Assembly (NCBI GenBank): GCA_904501985.1
Contig: CAJGCT010000023.1
Coordinates: 1-28,824 of the forward strand
Direction: 5' to 3'
From: an uncultured Clostridia bacterium
GTDB lineage: Bacteria > Bacillota > Clostridia > Oscillospirales > CAG-272
DNA length: 28,824 nt
Part shown: positions 7,022-14,935 of the stretch, one piece after another
Layout: each line of letters opens with the position of its first letter
Position numbering within the stretch: the stretch's first letter is position 1
Notes under the pieces: generated by a model
What the model was told of the DNA's origin: nothing
The model's input: the letters and a program-made list of their open reading frames with translations, nothing else
Databases searched by the model: none
Program-made: the position numbers and the translations under genes

Positions 7022-10000
7022 ATGGCAAGAAACTATACAGCCGCCCAGACAAAAGCTATCGAAGCCTCAGGGCGCGATCTTCTCATATCCGCAGGTGCAG
7101 GCTCGGGAAAAACAGCGGTACTTACCGAGCGCATAATACGCCGTCTTACAGACGAGGCAAATCCTGCCGACATTACCCGTATGCTTATTGTAACCTTTAC
7201 AAAAGCCGCCGCAGGAGAGCTTCGGGAGCGTATATCCGCCGCTTTGTCGGACGCGCTTGCAAAACAGCCAAAAAACCGCAGGCTTGCCCGTCAGCTTGTG
7301 GCACTTGACAGAGCAAAAATATGCACTATCCACAGTTTTTGCCTTGATCTTCTAAAAGAGAACGGCAGTGCGTGCGGACTGCCTGCGGATTTCCGCATTG
7401 CGGACGATGTTGAGATAACGCTCCTTCGAAAAAGCATAATGAACGAGCTTATTGACGATTATTATGCAAAAAACGCCCCTGAGGGAGATATTGAGGGCTT
7501 TGATAACTTCGCGGACACCTTTGTTGGCACAAAGGGTGATGACGGACTTGCGGATATACTTCTCGGCATCGAAAATGCCCTTTCAAGCTTCACGGAGCAT
7601 ATTGATTTTATTAAAAATTTCGCCGAGGAGCTTCGGTGCGACAACCGCGATTTTGCCCTCACGGGATGTGGTGCGGAAATACTTGACCTTGTCAGAGGCA
7701 AGCTTCTTTCCTACCGCGCCGACCTTGAATCCGTTACCTCGGAGCTTATTGACGACGATAAGCTCTCAAGGGCGTATCTTCCTGCATTCTCCGACGATAT
7801 CGCTTTTATCGACAGGGTAATTTCGGCAACGCACAGCGGATGTTATTCAGATGTAGCCACACTTTTTGAAAATTATGTACCCACACGGCTCGGGGTAGCG
7901 AGAAACGTCATACTTACGGGGTCAGTGGAAAAAGCTAAAAAGAGGCGCACGGAATTTCACGACGAACGCCGCAAAATTTCCGCGAAATTCTTCTCCCTCT
8001 CCCCCGAAAAGTTGGCAAAAAACCGCACCGACACCGCCGATGCGCTGACAAAGCTCTATACCCTTCTCTCGGTATTTCTTGCACGGTTTGAGAGAGAAAA
8101 ACGAAACCGCGGCATTGTGGATTTCGGCGACCTTGAGAGGCTGGCGTACAAAATGCTGGTGGAAAACGGTGCTCCCACTCCTGCCGCCGCGGAAATTTCA
8201 CTGCGCTTTGATGAAATATTCATAGACGAGTATCAGGACGTAAACGCCGTTCAGGATGCCATATTCGCCGCCGTATCAAACGGACATAACCGCTTTATGG
8301 TGGGCGATATAAAGCAGTCCATCTACGCCTTTCGCGGTGCGGAGCCGCGCATCTTCGCCGACTACCGAAAGAAATTCGTAAACCTCGGTGACGACGGTGA
8401 CGAAAACGGTGCCGCCATATTCCTCTCCGACAACTTCAGATGCGATTCTTCCGTTATTGACTTCTCAAATATCGTTTCAAGCTGTCTTTTCACAAGCGGC
8501 AGAGGGGATATTCCATTCACCGAGGAGGATATGCTCATCCACTCAAAAATCGACACCGAATCGGGTGAGCCTGTACGGGTGGTGCTCGTTGACGGAAGTG
8601 ACTGCGAGGAATCCGAGGATACCGATGAGGACAGCGATGCCGTATCACAGCGTGAGACGGAATATGTGGCTGGCGAGATATCAAGGCTTCTTAAAGAGGG
8701 CAAGAAAAACGACGGTACTCCAATTCGCCCGGGCGATATCGCCATACTTATGCGCAGTGCCAAGGCTCACTCCGCCGTTTTTGAGGAAGTCTTTGCAAGA
8801 TATAAAATTCCCTGCTACAACAACGTCACAGGCGGATTTTTTGAAAACGCCGAGGTACTTTTAGCACTTTGCATACTTAATATTATAGACAACCCCACAA
8901 AGGACATTTACCTTGCAGGCGCGCTCCGCAGTCCCGTGTTCGGCTTTACCCTTGACGAGCTTATAAAAATTCGCCGCGCATCAAAAGAGGGATGTCTTTA
9001 CGATGCGCTCAAGAAATACTGTGAGACAGCAGATTTCAAAAAAGGCAAGGATTTTCTTGACACGCTTGAACTGCTTCGGAGTAAAGCGGTGGGACAGCCT
9101 GTTGACAGGCTTCTTTGGTACATCTACACTATAACCGATCTTCCTGCGCTTGTTTACGACAGGGAAAACGCCGCACGCCGCGCAAATCTCATGCTTCTCT
9201 ATGAATATGCAAGGCGATTCGAGGCATCGTCGTTTAAGGGACTCTACAACTTTATTCGGTATATAAACGACATTCTTGAGGAAAAGGCACAGCTTGAAAC
9301 AGCCAAGCTGTTCGGCGAAGCAAGCGATACGGTAAAGCTTATGACCATCCATCAGTCAAAGGGTCTGGAATTTCCCGTGTGCTTCATCTGCGGCACGGGC
9401 AAGAAATTCAACGATGGCGACCTCAGGCAAAATGTGGTTATTGAGCGAAGCCTCGGAATATCTCTTAAACTGTCGGATTCCACAGGCTTTGCGCGCTATG
9501 ACACGCCCATACGTCAGGCGCTTGTGAAGCGGCTTGCGGACAGTCAGCTTGAAGAAGAAATGCGAGTTCTGTACGTTGCAATGACACGTGCAAGAGAGCG
9601 GCTGTACGTCACCGCGCTTACAAAAAATCCCGACGAGCTTCTCGCCGCTGCCGCGGCGGATGCCAAGGCGCTTAACCGCTACACTGTCATGAAAAACAGC
9701 GGATATATGCGGTGGATATTAACGGCACTTGAGCATCACAAGCTTGTATCTGACCTGCCGCTCCCGGCGGTTATAGAGATAGCGGCTCCCACTCCCATGC
9801 AGGACACAACCACACAAGTTTCAGAAGAAACGCAGTCCGACACCTGCGAGGATATTGACTCGCTCCGCGCACTTGTGCGTGAGCGGTTCGATTTTGTATA
9901 CCCCAACACCGCCGCATCAAAGCTTCCGGCGAAGCTTTCGGTTTCAAAGCTTGTCCCCACTCTCCTTGACGAGGATGCCGCAGAGCTTGAATATGAGGAT

Positions 10001-10627
10001 GAGCCATTTGATTTTGATGCCAAGCGTCCGCGCTTCCTTGACTCTGACCATGAAGCTCCCACCGCCGTGGGTGCTGAGCGCGGCACTGCTACGCACCTTT
10101 TCATGCAGTTCTGCGATTTCTCCCGTTTTGCGGCATTTTCCGATGATATAGCAGAGACGGTGGAAGAAGAAGCGGCAAGACTCCGCGATGCAGGATTCAT
10201 CACCCGGCGCGCGGCATCTCTCATTGATGTGCGCCGCATTGCCGCATTTTTCGTGGGGCCCATTTTTGCGCGCATATGCGCGGCGAAAAATGTTTGGCGC
10301 GAGCATCGCTTTAATGTGACGCTTCCGGCATCGGATTTCACAACCGATACGGAGCTTGCCAAGGTACTAAAAAATGAAACGGTGCTCGTACAGGGAGTCA
10401 TCGACTGCTTCTTTGAAAATCCCGACGGCACCCTAACGCTTATAGACTACAAAACCGACTTTGTTCCCTCCGGGTATTCAGCCGAGGAGGGGCGTGATAT
10501 GCTCCTTCAGCGTCACCGTTTGCAGCTTATGTATTACAAGGCGGCACTTAAAAAAATAAGCGCGAAAAAGGTGTCTGACACTCTTATTTACTCATTCTCG
10601 CTCGGTGAAGCTTTTTCGGTGCAGTGA
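7022..10627 (+). CDS. addA: ATP-dependent helicase/nuclease subunit A (AddA)
   Basis: UvrD/RecB-type superfamily 1 helicase with a C-terminal nuclease domain, partner of AddB. In 1201 residues one sees SAGAGSGKT (23-31, Walker A), TFTKAAAGELRERI (motif Ia), CTIHSFC, FIDEYQDV (about 401-408, Walker B), GDIKQSIYAFRGA (motif III), TIHQSKGLEFP (motif V), VLYVAMTRARERL (motif VI), and the nuclease core VIDC...LIDYKTDF (about 1141-1147) followed by the QLMYY helix. All standard motifs are intact. The ATG at 7022 is chosen because GGAAAGGAAAG precedes it and matches the family N-terminus; an upstream in-frame ATG at 6920 lies deep inside addB. Gene order addB-addA is the usual one. Confidence 0.97.
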   Translation: MARNYTAAQTKAIEASGRDLLISAGAGSGKTAVLTERIIRRLTDEANPADITRMLIVTFTKAAAGELRERISAALSDALAKQPKNRRLARQLVALDRAKICTIHSFCLDLLKENGSACGLPADFRIADDVEITLLRKSIMNELIDDYYAKNAPEGDIEGFDNFADTFVGTKGDDGLADILLGIENALSSFTEHIDFIKNFAEELRCDNRDFALTGCGAEILDLVRGKLLSYRADLESVTSELIDDDKLSRAYLPAFSDDIAFIDRVISATHSGCYSDVATLFENYVPTRLGVARNVILTGSVEKAKKRRTEFHDERRKISAKFFSLSPEKLAKNRTDTADALTKLYTLLSVFLARFEREKRNRGIVDFGDLERLAYKMLVENGAPTPAAAEISLRFDEIFIDEYQDVNAVQDAIFAAVSNGHNRFMVGDIKQSIYAFRGAEPRIFADYRKKFVNLGDDGDENGAAIFLSDNFRCDSSVIDFSNIVSSCLFTSGRGDIPFTEEDMLIHSKIDTESGEPVRVVLVDGSDCEESEDTDEDSDAVSQRETEYVAGEISRLLKEGKKNDGTPIRPGDIAILMRSAKAHSAVFEEVFARYKIPCYNNVTGGFFENAEVLLALCILNIIDNPTKDIYLAGALRSPVFGFTLDELIKIRRASKEGCLYDALKKYCETADFKKGKDFLDTLELLRSKAVGQPVDRLLWYIYTITDLPALVYDRENAARRANLMLLYEYARRFEASSFKGLYNFIRYINDILEEKAQLETAKLFGEASDTVKLMTIHQSKGLEFPVCFICGTGKKFNDGDLRQNVVIERSLGISLKLSDSTGFARYDTPIRQALVKRLADSQLEEEMRVLYVAMTRARERLYVTALTKNPDELLAAAAADAKALNRYTVMKNSGYMRWILTALEHHKLVSDLPLPAVIEIAAPTPMQDTTTQVSEETQSDTCEDIDSLRALVRERFDFVYPNTAASKLPAKLSVSKLVPTLLDEDAAELEYEDEPFDFDAKRPRFLDSDHEAPTAVGAERGTATHLFMQFCDFSRFAAFSDDIAETVEEEAARLRDAGFITRRAASLIDVRRIAAFFVGPIFARICAAKNVWREHRFNVTLPASDFTTDTELAKVLKNETVLVQGVIDCFFENPDGTLTLIDYKTDFVPSGYSAEEGRDMLLQRHRLQLMYYKAALKKISAKKVSDTLIYSFSLGEAFSVQ

Positions 10628-10677
10628 CGGTATTGCGGCTGTTAAGCTTGATTTTGAATGGTTTCTTGAACAATTAA

Positions 10678-10748
10678 CGGCAGGAGCAAGCCCCTGCCCT
10701 ACAGGATTCCGATATTCTCGGTCGTAGGGCGCGGACTTGCTCCTGCCG
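10678..10748. repeat. 71-bp hairpin repeat between converging addA and dpaB
   Basis: Two 25-base arms, 10678-10702 (starting CGGCAGGAGCAAG) and 10724-10748 (ending TTGCTCCTGCCG), are reverse complements at 23 of 25 positions around a 21-base loop. It lies 50 bases after the addA stop, between convergent genes, and lacks a T-tract. It looks like a dispersed palindromic (REP-like) sequence that may also stabilise or end transcripts. Confidence 0.6.
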
Positions 10749-10811
10749 CTTTGGCTATGCTGTCTTACATAAACCGCCCTCCCGGAGGGAGCTTCATCAT
10801 CTTCCTGCCGC

Positions 10812-11375
10812 TTACACAAACAGCGGACGAATCTGACGTCCCTCCATCGCCGCCGTGACCGCTTCGGGGATGCGTTCAAACTCCGCCACAAGGGAATGAG
10901 GCTTTCCTGCCGGATCATCCTGTGAGAGCGGAACGAAATATACCGCCTTTCTCGTAAGCAGTCCGGCTATATTCTGAAGATTCGCCGACATGGCATCATT
11001 GCTGGCAAGGGCGATAAGAAGCGGACGGTCACATCTGAGATGTGCCTTACACGCCATTGTCACGGACGTGTCCGTAATACCCTGTGCAAGCTTTGCAAGG
11101 GTGTTTCCCGTACAGGGCGATACTATGAGAAGATCAAGCTTCACCTTGGGACCAAGCGGCTCTGCGGCTTCAACGGTTGATATGATATCACGTCCGCAGA
11201 TATCGGAAATTCTCTCCCGTATTTCTTCCGCTCTCCCGAAGCGCGTGTCGGTGGAATGTGCTATAGCACTCATTATTGGGATGATCTCATGTCCGTCGGC
11301 TCTCAGCTTTTCAAGCACCGCAATGCTTTTTGAAAAAGTGCAGAAAGAGCCGCACATTGCGTATCCTATGAGCAT
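10812..11375 (-). CDS. dpaB: Dipicolinate synthase subunit B (SpoVFB)
   Basis: Flavoprotein-fold subunit of dipicolinate synthase. With DpaA it converts the dihydrodipicolinate-pathway intermediate to dipicolinic acid in the mother cell; the product is loaded with calcium into the spore core. The 187-residue protein shows the family opening GYAMCGSFCTFSKS, then VSPCTGNTLAKLAQGITD and a PLLIALASNDAM segment, and has the usual length. GGAAGGAGGGAG precedes the ATG at 11375 by 4 bases. The start lies inside the end of dpaA (10-base overlap), so the two are translationally coupled. A weak GC hairpin (CCCTC-CGG-GAGGG, about 10773-10787) and the repeat at 10678-10748 follow it. Many Clostridia lack SpoVF and use EtfA for this step, so its presence is informative about lineage. 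Confidence 0.95.
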   Translation of the reverse strand: MLIGYAMCGSFCTFSKSIAVLEKLRADGHEIIPIMSAIAHSTDTRFGRAEEIRERISDICGRDIISTVEAAEPLGPKVKLDLLIVSPCTGNTLAKLAQGITDTSVTMACKAHLRCDRPLLIALASNDAMSANLQNIAGLLTRKAVYFVPLSQDDPAGKPHSLVAEFERIPEAVTAAMEGRQIRPLFV

Positions 11376-12373
11376 GATTCTCCCTCCTTCCGATTACTCC
11401 CGATATGGGCGAGGATAGTATCGGCAATAATATGTCCTGAGGTAACAGGCGCCACCTTTCCGGGAAGCGAGAGTGCCCATATCACGTTATGTGAAAGCCG
11501 TTCCGCTTCTTTAATATCAACACCGCCGGGTTTTGAAGCAAGGTCAACTATAAGCGTTCCGGCTTGAATCCTTGCAAGCTCTTTAGCACCCAGCACCGTG
11601 TGCGGAACGGTGTTGAATATAGCATCGTACCTCTTTTTAGAAAGCACCTCGGAGAGTTTCCCTGTTTCGGCAGGCGTATAGCCCTCTGCCTTTATCCACG
11701 CAAGGTCGGCAGGCTTCCTGGCACTTACGGTAACATCCGCTCCAAGTGCGCAAAGCAAGCGAGACAGCACCTTGCCGATCCGTCCGTGCCCGATAACAAG
11801 AGCAGATGAGCCGTCAATTGTTACCGGCAGTTCCTTCATGGCGATCTCGATCGCTCCCTCGGCGGTGGGAACAGCATTGGCAATGGCAAACTCCTCCCTG
11901 CCGTAATAATCAAAAACCGATATTCCCCGGCTCTCACACAGCGTCACAAATCCCGATGGCAGCTTTCCGCCGCAAAGAAGCCTCACATTGCAGCTTGCCA
12001 TTATCCCGCAAATCTCCGCCAGCGTCAGCACCGTATTTCCTGCAAGGGGCATTGATATGCGCACCCCGTCCTTTGATGCCGGAAGCGGAAGTATCACAGC
12101 ATCGCATCCGTCAATTGCCTCTTCAGCCGAGGAGCATACAGCACCGCAGTCACGCACGTCGCCGCCTGCCAAATTATGGAGAAGCTCATGGGGACGTGCA
12201 CAGCTGGATGAACAACAGAGTGAGTCCACTACCGCGGTACTGTCAGCTTCAGTCTCACCGCAAAAGCCGTACAGATTCACCTCGTATCCTGACTCGCCAA
12301 GTCTTGCTGCGGCAATCAGGCTTCTTGCGTCGCCTCCGATAACGGCAATTTTTCGTACATTTATATTTTCCAT
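11366..12373 (-). CDS. dpaA: Dipicolinate synthase subunit A (SpoVFA)
   Basis: NAD(P)-dependent dehydrogenase-like subunit of dipicolinate synthase. Two Rossmann nucleotide sites are visible: IAVIGGDARS near the N-terminus and VIGHGRIGKVLSRLL (about 193-207). DLASKPGGVD and LPGKVAPVTSGHIIADT near the C-terminus are typical of SpoVFA. At 335 residues it is somewhat longer than the Bacillus protein (about 297), and the extra length falls in a Cys-rich stretch at about 51-82 (SLCCSSSCAR and following). ATG 12373 is preferred over an in-frame ATG ten codons upstream because GAGAGG lies 6 bases before it. It forms an operon with dpaB. A weak sigma-K-like sequence (AC-N17-CATAAACTG, -10 part at 12426-12434 on the minus strand) lies upstream, consistent with mother-cell expression but not decisive. 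Confidence 0.94.
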   Translation of the reverse strand: MENINVRKIAVIGGDARSLIAAARLGESGYEVNLYGFCGETEADSTAVVDSLCCSSSCARPHELLHNLAGGDVRDCGAVCSSAEEAIDGCDAVILPLPASKDGVRISMPLAGNTVLTLAEICGIMASCNVRLLCGGKLPSGFVTLCESRGISVFDYYGREEFAIANAVPTAEGAIEIAMKELPVTIDGSSALVIGHGRIGKVLSRLLCALGADVTVSARKPADLAWIKAEGYTPAETGKLSEVLSKKRYDAIFNTVPHTVLGAKELARIQAGTLIVDLASKPGGVDIKEAERLSHNVIWALSLPGKVAPVTSGHIIADTILAHIGSNRKEGESCS

Positions 12374-12531
12374 AATGTTCCTCTCATTACTTATGTTTAA
12401 CAAACGAGCCTTTTTGGCCGCATTACAGTTTATGTGCTTTTAGCTTGGAATGTTTATGAAACAAAAATGCCGGATAATGTACGCCTTTGGCAAAAATATT
12501 CCAAAACCCTGATTTTTGTGCTCAAATGCAC

Positions 12532-12560
12532 TTGAAAAAGCGTCGGCGTTGTGGTATAAT
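12532..12560 (+). promoter_or_regulatory. Strong sigma-A-type promoter of the PurF-like gene
   Basis: TTGAAA (12532-12537), 17-base spacer, TATAAT (12555-12560) with TGG immediately before it (extended -10). Predicted start near 12567 gives a short leader of about 43 bases, too short for a purine riboswitch. Confidence 0.85.
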
Positions 12561-12609
12561 AGAAGATGCATAAAATAATTTTCGATTGTCAGCTTGAAAG
12601 GAACAGTAT

Positions 12610-14025
12610 ATGGGAGGATTATTCGGAGTAGTATCAAAGAGCGACTGTGTGTTTGATCTCTTTTTCGGCACAGACTACCATTCTCATCTCGGAACTCGCC
12701 GCGGAGGCATGGCAGTATACGGTGAGCGTGGATTTGACCGCTCTATACACAATATAGAAAATTCGCCATTCCGCACGAAATTTGATAAGGATGTAAGTGA
12801 AATGAGCGGATGGATGGGCATCGGATGCATTTCCGACAGTGAGCCTCAGCCGCTTATTGTACGCTCCCATCTCGGAAATTTCGCTATCACTACGGTAGGA
12901 CGCATAAATAACGAAGCAGAGCTTGTTGACCTGTGCTTCAAAAAGGGTCACACCCATTTTCTTGAAATGAGCGGCGGTGACGTAAACCCCACCGAGCTTG
13001 TAGCGTCCCTTATAAATCAGAAGGACAGCATTGTGGAGGGTATACGATATGCACAGGAGCTTATCGACGGCTCTATGACAATGCTGATCCTTACAAGCGA
13101 CGGTATGTATGCCGCCCGCGACAGGCTTGGACGCACGCCTGTGGTTATAGGAAAAAAAGACGGGGCCATCTGTGCTTCATTTGAAAGCTTCGCTTACCTG
13201 AACCTTGGATATACCCACTACAAAGACCTCGGTCCATCGGAAATAGTATATATTACCGCCGATTCCTGTACGACCGTTGCCGAGCCAACGGAGGATATGC
13301 GTATCTGCGCTTTCCTCTGGGTATACTACGGCTACACCACCTCCAACTACGAGGGAATCAACGTTGAGGTAATGCGCAACCGCTGCGGCGCAAAGCTAGC
13401 GGCACGGGATGAGGGCAAGATATCGCCCGATATTGTTGCAGGCGTTCCGGATTCCGGCACAGCTCACGCTGTTGGCTATGCAAACGCTTCGGGAGTGCCC
13501 TTTGGACGCCCGTTTATCAAATATACGCCCACCTGGCCGCGCTCTTTTATGCCTACCATTCAGGCACAGCGCAATCTTATCGCAAAAATGAAGCTTATTG
13601 CCATAGATCAGCTTATCCGCGGCAAAAGCCTGCTTCTTATTGACGATTCCATCGTCCGCGGAACACAGCTTCGCGAAACCACGGAATTTCTGTATCAGAG
13701 CGGAGCTTCGGGAGTGCATATCCGTACCGCCTGCCCACCGCTCCTTTACGGATGTAAATATCTGAATTTCTCACGCTCCAAGAGCGAGCTTGACCTTATC
13801 ACGAGACGTACAATACTCCGCCTTGAAGGATCTGAGGAAAAAGCCGCAGAAAAACTTCATCTGTATGCTGATCCGGAGACTCCGGAATATGCAAACATGG
13901 TTGAGGAGATCCGCCGGGAGCTTAACTTTACGTCTCTTGCATTCCAGAGGATCGACGATATGATAGAAGCCGTAGGCATTGACCCAAGTAAGCTCTGCAC
14001 ATACTGCTGGACGGGTAAGGAGTAA
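12610..14025 (+). CDS. PurF-like amidophosphoribosyltransferase homologue with degenerate glutaminase domain
   Basis: 471 residues aligned along the whole of PurF, which normally makes phosphoribosylamine from PRPP and glutamine. The phosphoribosyltransferase half is intact: VPDSGTAHAVGYA, KYTPTWPRSFMPT and the PRPP loop LLIDDSIVRGTQ. The Fe-S ligands of Bacillus-type PurF appear kept at C233, C382, C463 and C466. The N-terminal glutaminase half is not: the catalytic Cys (usual MCGIFG) is Gly in MGGLFG, the glutamine-binding RYST motif is replaced by GCISDSEPQP, and the oxyanion segment HNGN is TVGR. It therefore should not hydrolyse glutamine. It may use free ammonia, act on another substrate, or regulate. 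Similar Cys-less PurF homologues are, as I recall, found in other Clostridia, where they are labelled amidophosphoribosyltransferase. AAAGGA lies 7 bases before the ATG. It stands alone between a strong promoter and a terminator, with no other pur gene nearby. Confidence 0.9.
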   Translation: MGGLFGVVSKSDCVFDLFFGTDYHSHLGTRRGGMAVYGERGFDRSIHNIENSPFRTKFDKDVSEMSGWMGIGCISDSEPQPLIVRSHLGNFAITTVGRINNEAELVDLCFKKGHTHFLEMSGGDVNPTELVASLINQKDSIVEGIRYAQELIDGSMTMLILTSDGMYAARDRLGRTPVVIGKKDGAICASFESFAYLNLGYTHYKDLGPSEIVYITADSCTTVAEPTEDMRICAFLWVYYGYTTSNYEGINVEVMRNRCGAKLAARDEGKISPDIVAGVPDSGTAHAVGYANASGVPFGRPFIKYTPTWPRSFMPTIQAQRNLIAKMKLIAIDQLIRGKSLLLIDDSIVRGTQLRETTEFLYQSGASGVHIRTACPPLLYGCKYLNFSRSKSELDLITRRTILRLEGSEEKAAEKLHLYADPETPEYANMVEEIRRELNFTSLAFQRIDDMIEAVGIDPSKLCTYCWTGKE

Positions 14026-14063
14026 TTTTATCTGTCAGCACAGTCATAAATAGAAAATTTTGA

Positions 14064-14092
14064 CCGCCTGCAATCCTTGCAGGCGGCATTTT
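14064..14092 (+). terminator. Terminator of the PurF-like gene
   Basis: Perfect 10-bp stem CCGCCTGCAA / TTGCAGGCGG (14064-14073, 14077-14086) with a 3-base loop, then CATTTTGA. The T-tract is imperfect but the stem is strong and begins 38 bases after the stop codon. Confidence 0.75.
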
Positions 14093-14130
14093 GACTTATT
14101 CTCATCATTTTCCCACAAAAAACCACCGCC

Positions 14131-14188
14131 TCTTAATAAAATCTTAACCTATCGCCCCCTTTTTTCTTAATACGGCATAATGTATAAT
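14131..14188 (+). promoter_or_regulatory. Promoter region of the two-component operon with TCTTAA repeats
   Basis: Three direct TCTTAA hexamers start at 14131, 14142 and 14165, that is 11 and 23 bases apart, about one and two helical turns. Such phased direct repeats are the normal binding pattern of OmpR/PhoB-family regulators, which is the class encoded just downstream. A -10 sequence TATAAT lies at 14183-14188 without a good -35, as expected for an activator-dependent promoter. Autoregulation is an inference. Confidence 0.45.
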
Positions 14189-14242
14189 AATATTAAGAAA
14201 TGCTGCACGATGTGACAAGCTATAAATCAACAGGAGACTTGT

Positions 14243-14935
14243 ATGTACAATATACTGATATGCGATGACGAAAAGGATATACGGAATGCTCTGCGCATCT
14301 ATCTTTCCTCGGAGGGGTACAAAATCTTTGAAGCGGCAAACGGCTGTGAAGCTATCGAAACAGCAACAAAAGAAGATATTCACCTTGTGCTTCTTGATAT
14401 CATGATGCCGCAGATGGACGGCATCACCGCCATGTCAAGGCTTCGGGAAATTTCAAATGTACCCATAATTCTGCTGAGCGCAAAATCTGAGGACACCGAT
14501 AAAATACTTGGCCTTAATGTAGGTGCTGACGATTATGTAACAAAGCCGTTCAACCCCGTAGAGCTGCTTGCCCGTGTACGCTCACAGCTGAGACGCTATC
14601 TGAGTCTTGGCGGAGGTCAGATAAAAGCCTCTCAAATTCAGGTTGGCGGTATTCTTCTTGACGATGACGCCAAAAATGTGACCCTTGACGATGACGAGGT
14701 TTCTCTGACTCCGAGAGAATACGATATCTTAAAGCTACTGATGCAGAATCAGGGAACGGTGTTTTCCCCGAAGGATATCTACCGCCGTGTTTGGGGAGAA
14801 GAGCCTTTCGGTGCTGAAAATGCGGTGGCGGTGCACATACGGCATCTTCGCGAGAAACTTGAAATAAACCCTGCCGAGCCGCGATATATCAAGGTGGTAT
14901 GGGGACAAGGCTATAAAATGGAGGGATCAAAATGA
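14243..14935 (+). CDS. OmpR/PhoB-family response regulator
   Basis: 230 residues. Receiver domain (about 1-120) with acidic pocket D8-D9, phosphoacceptor D52 in LLDIMMPQMDG, S79 and K101 in YVTKPF. The C-terminal winged-helix DNA-binding domain shows LTPREYDILKLL, the VWGEEPFGAENAVAVHIRHLREKL recognition region (quoted in part; positions about 188-210) and YIKVVWGQGYKM. All key residues are present, so it should be a normal phosphorylation-dependent transcription factor. It resembles VanR/PhoP-like regulators. AGGAG at 14232-14236 lies 6 bases before the ATG. Its stop overlaps the start of the kinase gene by four bases (ATGA), so the two are coupled. Target genes cannot be told from the sequence; the TCTTAA repeats upstream may be its own site. 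Confidence 0.95.
   Translation: MYNILICDDEKDIRNALRIYLSSEGYKIFEAANGCEAIETATKEDIHLVLLDIMMPQMDGITAMSRLREISNVPIILLSAKSEDTDKILGLNVGADDYVTKPFNPVELLARVRSQLRRYLSLGGGQIKASQIQVGGILLDDDAKNVTLDDDEVSLTPREYDILKLLMQNQGTVFSPKDIYRRVWGEEPFGAENAVAVHIRHLREKLEINPAEPRYIKVVWGQGYKMEGSK

Noticed and set aside
12567..12609. Purine riboswitch before the PurF-like gene
   Set aside because: The leader is only about 43 bases and contains no conserved riboswitch core.
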